Positions 60,091 to 64,000 of a stretch of 64,000 nt of DNA are shown one piece after another (the stretch's first letter is position 1; every line of letters starts with the position of its first letter). The notes beneath the pieces were generated by a model. That model saw only the letters and a list, made by a program, of their open reading frames with translations. It did not search any database and was not told the origin of the DNA. Source of the DNA: Mangifera indica (lineage: Eukaryota > Streptophyta > Magnoliopsida > Sapindales > Anacardiaceae); the NCBI RefSeq assembly GCF_011075055.1, contig NC_058147.1, positions 7,874,001-7,938,000 of the forward strand. The letters run 5' to 3'. A program made the translations under genes and the position numbers.

Positions 60091-60530
60091 TGACGACAGT
60101 GATGTCCTCCAACGAAGATGATTTTGTCTTTGTCGGAGTTAATTGCTTTAATTGATGGGTGGGAATAAGTCGATAGGTAGAGATAACCGTGGTTAGAGGA
60201 TGAACGCGATCAGAGATGGTGAACTTTGCCATTTTTTACGATAGTTTCAAAACTTTAGAAGTGAAATTGTTACTTTTCAAATTTTGGATGGGGGGCAGTG
60301 TTAGTTTTCAAACTTTGGATGGGGGGAAATGTTAGTTTTCAAACTGAGGGAAGAAAAATGTGATGAAACTTTAATTTTTAATATTATTTTTTAAATAATT
60401 ATTTTATCCTTAATTTTAACAAAAAAATTTAATAAAATTTTGTTTATGAGTGAGATTTTAGATTTCTAAAAGCTAAAGGGTAGGAGTTTGAAATTACACC
60501 TACCCTTGAGTGGGAACAAGTCTTTTGGTC
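59810..60530. mobile_element. MULE-like foldback element related to 26944-27755; left terminus altered
   Basis: The right end is GGGAACAAGTCTTTTGGTC. The left arm begins at AAGGTAAAGTGTAATTCTCA without the GGCC terminus. The interior shares TAATTGCTTTAATTGATGG with 26944-27755. A 30-bp segment, TTTCAAACTTTGGATGGGGG, is duplicated at 60270-60340. Confidence 0.6.
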
Positions 60531-61066
60531 TAAATCAAAAAATTGCTTTTAAGAGATTATAAAATATAAAACGATTCAAATATTAAATAACTATTAACTA
60601 AACTATCCCACTTTCATATATATTTTTTTATCACAATTGAACTTTATATATTTAGATTCTGGTTCCAATTCCAATTCTGGTTCTTTACAAGATGAAATCA
60701 AAACCAGAATTAAAACTAGATGGTTCTACAAAATTGAAATTGAAACCTATCCATAATTAACTGATTCTAGATATAAACTAGAGTCAAAAGTTAGATACTC
60801 GTGGTTCTTGTTCTAATTTTATTTTTTCACTCTCACCTAATGTCCACCATTAAAATTTTAAGAATTTGAATTTTACTTTATAATGCTTTTACACTTATTC
60901 TAAAAGTTCATACGTTCAAATGCAATGTTGACGATGAAAATTGCAAACTTTGGTTTTTCAAAGCCAATAACCTATCATTAACCTTTTAACTTACACATCA
61001 ACAATCTTCTAAACCACATTAGCCTAATTTGAAAAATACACTTACGACAGATAAAAAATTTAATCA

Positions 61067-61992
61067 GCACTAATTATAAATTAGCAATCTACTCATTAAA
61101 AAATTAAAAATCCCATAAAATGACCCTAACCCCACCCAGTAAACAATACATATTTATACAGAGAGAATCACCACACATTGATCACACAAAATAAGTTCTC
61201 ATAAGACAAATAACTAAACAATGTTTATAGACACATATATAACTTTTATTTGGCATTTCTTTGGGTTGTTTATTTCTATGAAAGGTATTTTTATTCAATT
61301 TATTGTAATATTTTGTTAAAAAATTATTATTATATTTTATCTCAGTTATCCCCTATATGTTAAATAATAATTATTTTTCAGTTAGTCGTAGTCAATCCAC
61401 TTTAAAGGCGGTTCTTAACGTTCCAACTTAAACCATCACTGCCTGAATCTTCAAATATATTTCTTTGGTTGGTGAGACTGATGCGCAAACCACCAAAAGG
61501 CACGCCCAAAGTCAAAACCTACCAAAACGACCGCGCGCAACCAAACAATTAGCACCCAAGACGCACGTCCAATGCGGTTGGTGTTAGGTTTGGGTCAATT
61601 ATTGTACAATGGACTACGCAAAAGCTTTCCTCATGTCTCACTGCTAGAAGAAAGTTACGGTTCAAGATTCTGAGACAAAACTTTATAAAATAAATCAAAG
61701 GAGCAAGGTAAAGTGTAATTCTCAAAGTCATAATTTTTTAATTTTTAAAAATCTAAACTCCTGTGTATGAATAAAATTTTGTTAAAAAATTCAGATAATA
61801 TTGAAAGCAAAATTATTATTTAATAAAAAATAAAAAATTAAAGTTTTATTACATTTTTCCTCCTTAGTTCAAAAATCTGATAATTTTCCTTATACAATAT
61901 TTGAAAAGTAGCAATTTCACTCTTAGTGTTTTGAAACCATCAATGTTGACTTTCCCTCTCAGCTTATTTCTTTCTACCTTGTTGTTCTCATT
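61067..61992. repeat. second copy of the local duplication
   Basis: Counterpart of 59344-60090. Its homology ends within the foldback element at TTGTTGTTCTCA, where a 28-bp tandem duplication (CATTGAAAACATAGCAGTTC...) begins at 61988. Confidence 0.8.
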
Positions 61993-62181
61993 GAAAACAT
62001 AGCAGTTCACCAAAGTCATTGAAAACATAGCAGTTCACCAAAGTCAATTACTATCAACGTCTACTTGCAACCAGCATTCGAATTCACAAACATGTTTCAT
62101 TTGTTCATTGATAAATAAGGGAAATGCTTCTTTTAATGACCAATTAACAACAATTAATTCAATAACTAACAATAAAAATAA

Positions 62182-62687
62182 GGCCAAACGACCATTACCC
62201 CTTAGTTTTGATGTGTTTTCAAAGCAATATCTATAATGTTTGAAAAACCTAAAGTTTCACTCATAGGTCAACTGGGGTTAAAATTTTTTGTTAGAGGCAA
62301 AAGTAAAATTGTTATTTACTAATAATATTTAAAAAAATATAAAATCATTATATTTTTTCCTAAGTTTAAAAAACTAACTATTTCATATTTACTTAAAGTT
62401 TTCTAACTTTGAAAAGTCATATTCTTCTCTCTCCCCCCCCCCCCCCCCCCCTTAAACTAAGGTTTTTTTCTTCTTCTCTCCATCACCAACGACCTGCCCT
62501 CTCTACTCTAAAACATTGACCGTCACCTCCCCTTTCTAGATCTCTTTGTCTTTGTGTCTCTTCGTTAAGATGAAGAGATTGATCTCTTCGTTTCTCAAGC
62601 TTATGAGTGAGACTTTGAGTTTTTCAAGCTTCGTGAATGTGACTTTAGGAATGCATCAAAACTTAAGGGTGAATAAGTCCTTTGGCC
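62182..62687. mobile_element. MULE-like foldback element with near-perfect 9-bp target duplication
   Basis: The left end GGCCAAACGACCATTACCCC and right end GAATAAGTCCTTTGGCC are inverted repeats. Flanks TAAAAATAA and TGAAAATAA agree at eight of nine bases. It contains a run of about 20 C residues at 62431-62451. Confidence 0.7.
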
Positions 62688-64000
62688 TGAAAATAATATG
62701 CTTAACATCGAATTAATTTCACATATTTTAAGCTTAGTTGTGTTAGATTGATCTTGATAGAATCATGCAATGGTGTCCCATTTCTAATAGCGGTAGATTT
62801 ATAAAACAAACTATATGACATTTCATAAAATATAAATGAATGTTTAAAATATGCAAGCCTTGAAATTAAAATTAAATTTATAAAGAAACTTGGAATATAA
62901 AATAATCTCTCCGAATCTAATACAAACCAGTATCTAAAACTAATTTGTATATTTTGACCGCTTCCATATGTAAACAGATCTTGTTTCCTAAATAGATGCA
63001 TTGTTTATTGGCCATTAGCTTTTTTTAATTTTTGTTTAAAAACCTTGCAAGGGATTTGAAATATGAATTATAGAATCATAATAAATCGACCAAATGTTAT
63101 GACAAACATTAACCATATTAGAATTGTAACTTACAAGTGAGATTGAATTACTTTTCTTTCTAAGTCAAACCTTAAACTTATAACATTCCTTTTTTTCTTG
63201 TATTACCGTATGTGCACTTTCACTCATTTTCAACAATAGTAAAAGCTTTATTTATGGTAACTTTGTCATAAGAGCCCTAACAAAGACTTTATATGAAGAC
63301 TTAAATTGTTCATTAATAGCCTTTAGTAATTGTTTGATATTGTTGTACTTAGGGTTTGAACTGAATCGAGCTAACTTGGTTTCCAAAGTTGGCTTGGCTC
63401 AAGAATGACAAAATTCATGTGAAATAAATTTTTTATATTTACAATGATTAATCACAATGATGTCATATTACTATATGTGATCCTAAGAAATTTAATATAT
63501 AATTTTGGTATAATAAAGGTGTTAAAAAATTTTTTGAATGTGGACAAACATTGATATTGTTTTAATTTAATAAAACTTGGGTAAATATATAGTCCAATGA
63601 ATTTTGTTGTATAGATATACCCTGATCAATTTTGTTAAATATCCCATACACTTCATAAATGAAATCTGGGTTGTAAAGATGCAAGTGTGAGCTATTAAAT
63701 TTATTGGAGTTTTGATGGAAAGACTCAATAAACTATTATAAAAGGAGACTATGTCTCCTTTCCCAATGCACACACAACAATCTTTCCATTAAAATATCGT
63801 TGTTTTGGAAATATACGGAGAAGGAAGACCAATTTCATCTGATTGATAATTGATTGAATTTAGAATTAATTTAACATCAACTATGACTCATCGGGTTTAT
63901 TTAAATGTTTAAATATTTTAATTTCAAAAATTCTATAACCTATATGTGTAAGAATTTTACTGTGATTTATTTAATTAATTGCATGAATGTAGTGTTGAAT

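Larger units (their letters stand above)
58760..64000. other. repeat-rich region, no gene found
   Basis: It contains a (TAA)n microsatellite at 59484-59517, a half Tourist-like element, two MULE-like foldback elements and a diverged local duplication. 63350-63420 has a fragment of the AGGGTTG/GAGCTCG family. 62690-64000 has no feature I can support. Confidence 0.5.

Overview
The window is nuclear DNA of a core eudicot. The genes have GT-AG introns and a few GC-AG introns, intergenic DNA is very AT-rich, and the proteins read as orthologues of Arabidopsis families. I could not identify the species from sequence alone.

Layout, left to right. 1-919: the 3' end of a choline/ethanolamine kinase gene (+). 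1.2-3.6 kb: a decayed DHRS12-type short-chain dehydrogenase (-). 5.76-12.15 kb: an intact ten-exon type I inositol polyphosphate 5-phosphatase (-, 630 aa). 12.3-20.2 kb: an AT-rich desert packed with small inverted-repeat transposons. 20.5-24.4 kb: an intact eight-exon plastid S1-domain protein of the RLSB/PDE338 type (+, 520 aa). 24.4-30.4 kb: repeats. 31.04-40.71 kb: an RGI5-like LRR receptor kinase (+) split by a complete 6,311-bp Ty3/gypsy retrotransposon in antisense orientation. Its two 655-bp LTRs look identical, it has a TAGAC target-site duplication, and it carries one 1,732-aa Gag-Pol frame. 45.5-46.0 kb: a small intronless gene, probably mitochondrial (-). 48.7-53.5 kb: an RH39-type DEAD-box helicase with disabling lesions (-), holding a solo LTR in one intron. 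54.0-55.4 kb: an MRNIP-like zinc-ribbon gene (+) with a shortened tail. 55.97-58.7 kb: a poly(A)-binding protein gene (-) lacking RRM1 and carrying a stop before its MLLE domain. 58.8-64 kb: repeats, including a diverged local duplication.

The genes do not form a pathway; they look like a conserved eudicot syntenic block. From memory, Arabidopsis CK1, a 5PTase, RLSB/PDE338 and PAB5 lie close together on chromosome 1, a second block has IP5P1 beside RGI5, and RH39 lies near another choline kinase on chromosome 4. Several genes here are decaying while neighbours stay intact, as expected of one homeologous copy under fractionation.

I found no CRISPR, operon, rRNA or tRNA. The strongest unusual signals are the very young insertion inside the receptor kinase, the run of partly decayed genes, and several structurally definable non-autonomous transposon families with recoverable target-site duplications.
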